This document shows positions 40,788 through 41,882 of a stretch of 41,882 nucleotides of DNA, in pieces. The number at the start of each line of letters is the position of its first letter. The stretch's first letter is position 1. The position numbers and the translations under genes are program-made. Under the pieces are notes generated by a model. It was not told the origin of the DNA, did not search any database, and worked only from the letters and a program-made list of their open reading frames with translations. Location of the stretch: NCBI GenBank assembly GCA_003576765.1, contig QEVP01000025.1, positions 1 through 41,882 of the forward strand, in the 5' to 3' direction. The stretch is from Pseudomonadota bacterium. GTDB taxonomy: Bacteria; Pseudomonadota; Alphaproteobacteria; Rhizobiales; Xanthobacteraceae.

Positions 40788-41882
40788 TCACTCGTCCGCC
40801 CATGCGAAGGTCGAGAGATTGGCGACGAACGCCGCCTCGTCCTGCAGGCAGCGTAGGTCGAGCACGACCGCCTGATCCTCGATCCGGCCGATCACCGGCA
40901 CCGGCAACGCACGGAACGCCGCGGCGAGCGCTTCGAGTGCACGGCCGCTACCGCGCTTCGCCTGCGGCCGCAGCGCCAGCCCGGCGCTGGGAACGGTCTG
41001 TTGCGGCAGCGCGCCGGAGCCGATCTGGCCGGCGCAGGCCAGCGTTTCCACGCTGAAGCGCGCGCCGACGGCGGCGGCGACGGCCGGCGCCAGCCGCGCC
41101 GCTTGCGCTGCGATCTCATCCTGCGGGCGGGCGATCATCGACAGCGTCGGCAGCCGCTCAGTGAGCCGCTCCGGGTCGCGATAAAGCCGCAGCGTTGCCT
41201 CGATGGCCGCCAGCCGCACCTTGTCCATGCGCAGCGCGCGCTTCATCGGGTTCTTGTTGAGGCGGGCGATCAGGTCCTTGCGGCCGACGATGAAGCCGGC
41301 CTGCGGGCCGCCGAGCAGCTTGTCGCCGGAGAACGTCACGAGGTCAGCGCCTTCGGCGACCGCCTCCGCGACGGTCGGCTCGTGCGCAAGACCGAAACGC
41401 GACAGATCGACCAGCGTGCCGGAGCCGAGATCGTTGACGAGCGGCACGCCGTGCCCGCGGGCAAGCGCGGCAAGGGTTTTCGCGGCGACCGCGCTGGTAA
41501 AACCCTCGATGCGGTAGTTGGAAGTGTGGACCTTGAGCACGAGCCCGGTCTTCGGCCCGAGCGCGGCGGCAAAATCCCTCTCGTGGGTGCGATTGGTGGT
41601 GCCGACCTCGACGAGGCGCGTGCCGGCGCGCGCCATGATCTCGGGGATGCGGAAGGCGCCGCCGATCTCGATCAGTTCGCCGCGCGAGACAATCGCCTCG
41701 CGGCCTTTGGCGAGCGTATTCAGCACCAGAAGCACCGCGGCGGCATTGTTGTTGACGACGGTTGCATCCTCCGCGCCGGTCAGTTCGCAGACGAGATCGC
41801 GGATCAGGTCATCGCGTTCGCCGCGCTTGCCGCTCGCGAGGTCGAACTCCAGCGCCAGCGCCTCACGCATGGCGCGGGTGGC
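40788..41882 (-). CDS. selA: L-seryl-tRNA(Sec) selenium transferase SelA, N-terminus outside window
   Basis: 364 residues of a PLP enzyme that replaces the serine hydroxyl on tRNA-Sec with selenium from selenophosphate. Typical sequences are [70 protein letters not shown] and [17 protein letters not shown]. The PLP lysine lies in [19 protein letters not shown]. The frame is open to the window edge. Family length is about 460, so roughly 95 N-terminal residues are missing, and the ATG at 41870 is internal. The next gene starts two bases after its stop. Confidence 0.96.
   Translation of the reverse strand, partial: ATRAMREALALEFDLASGKRGERDDLIRDLVCELTGAEDATVVNNNAAAVLLVLNTLAKGREAIVSRGELIEIGGAFRIPEIMARAGTRLVEVGTTNRTHERDFAAALGPKTGLVLKVHTSNYRIEGFTSAVAAKTLAALARGHGVPLVNDLGSGTLVDLSRFGLAHEPTVAEAVAEGADLVTFSGDKLLGGPQAGFIVGRKDLIARLNKNPMKRALRMDKVRLAAIEATLRLYRDPERLTERLPTLSMIARPQDEIAAQAARLAPAVAAAVGARFSVETLACAGQIGSGALPQQTVPSAGLALRPQAKRGSGRALEALAAAFRALPVPVIGRIEDQAVVLDLRCLQDEAAFVANLSTFAWADE

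Noticed and set aside
1..41882. CRISPR arrays, insertion sequences, prophage or toxin-antitoxin genes
   Set aside because: No regularly spaced repeats, transposase, integrase or phage structural genes were recognised in either strand.

Overview
The window is high-GC DNA from an alphaproteobacterium, most likely of the order Hyphomicrobiales near Bradyrhizobium, Rhodopseudomonas or Xanthobacteraceae. The evidence is the complete hopanoid gene set in the Rhodopseudomonas-type arrangement, ABC-free small secreted proteins of rhizobial type, an S4 ribosomal protein of alphaproteobacterial type, EcfG-type promoter sequences and two palindromic elements with an ACCGGT core. It reads as a normal chromosomal segment. 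No insertion sequence, integrase, phage gene or CRISPR array was seen, and nearly every base lies in a recognisable gene.

Layout. 1-2.2 kb: the tail of a cupredoxin gene, ccdA and a P1-family (DmpA/NylC-like) peptidase. 2.4-4.0 kb: a glycine-rich secreted peptide, a composite palindromic element and an outer-membrane beta-barrel protein. 4.2-7.9 kb: housekeeping genes rpe, purB, murI and rpsD. 8.0-13.6 kb: a serine-hydrolase-like protein lacking its nucleophile, a macrodomain protein coupled to the monothiol glutaredoxin grxD, the ergothioneine genes egtB-egtD, bolA and a DUF427 gene. 13.6-18.0 kb: a class II aldolase-like gene, a LysR regulator, a 35-residue membrane peptide, and DMT and MFS transporters. 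18.1-20.6 kb: a TonB-dependent receptor under a cobalamin riboswitch. 21-22.7 kb: a GMC oxidoreductase.

22.7-35.5 kb is a hopanoid locus. hpnC, hpnD, hpnE, shc and hpnG form one tightly coupled minus-strand operon. It makes hydroxysqualene from farnesyl diphosphate, then squalene, hopene and the ribosylhopane intermediate. ispH-hpnH on the plus strand supplies isoprenoid precursor and adds adenosine to hopene. hpnN exports hopanoids to the outer membrane and hpnO makes aminohopanetriol. The 2-methylase gene hpnP is not in the window.

35.6-37.8 kb holds small secreted or hypothetical genes and a second composite palindrome. 37.9-41.9 kb is the selenocysteine machinery in order selA, a Sel1-repeat gene, selB, selC. 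All are on the minus strand, with stop and start codons overlapping or nearly touching. The tRNA-Sec gene lies wholly inside the last codons of the selB reading frame, in exact codon phase. No selenoprotein gene with an in-frame TGA was recognised in the window.

The strongest points for follow-up are the selC-in-selB overlap, the coupled Sel1-repeat gene, and two perfect EcfG-type promoter matches (GGAAC, 17 bases, CGTT). One of these lies just ahead of egtB and the other ahead of hpnN, which would tie ergothioneine synthesis and hopanoid transport to the general stress response. Other points are the Ser-to-Ala change in the hydrolase active site and the twin composite palindromes whose first bases supply a gene's stop codon.
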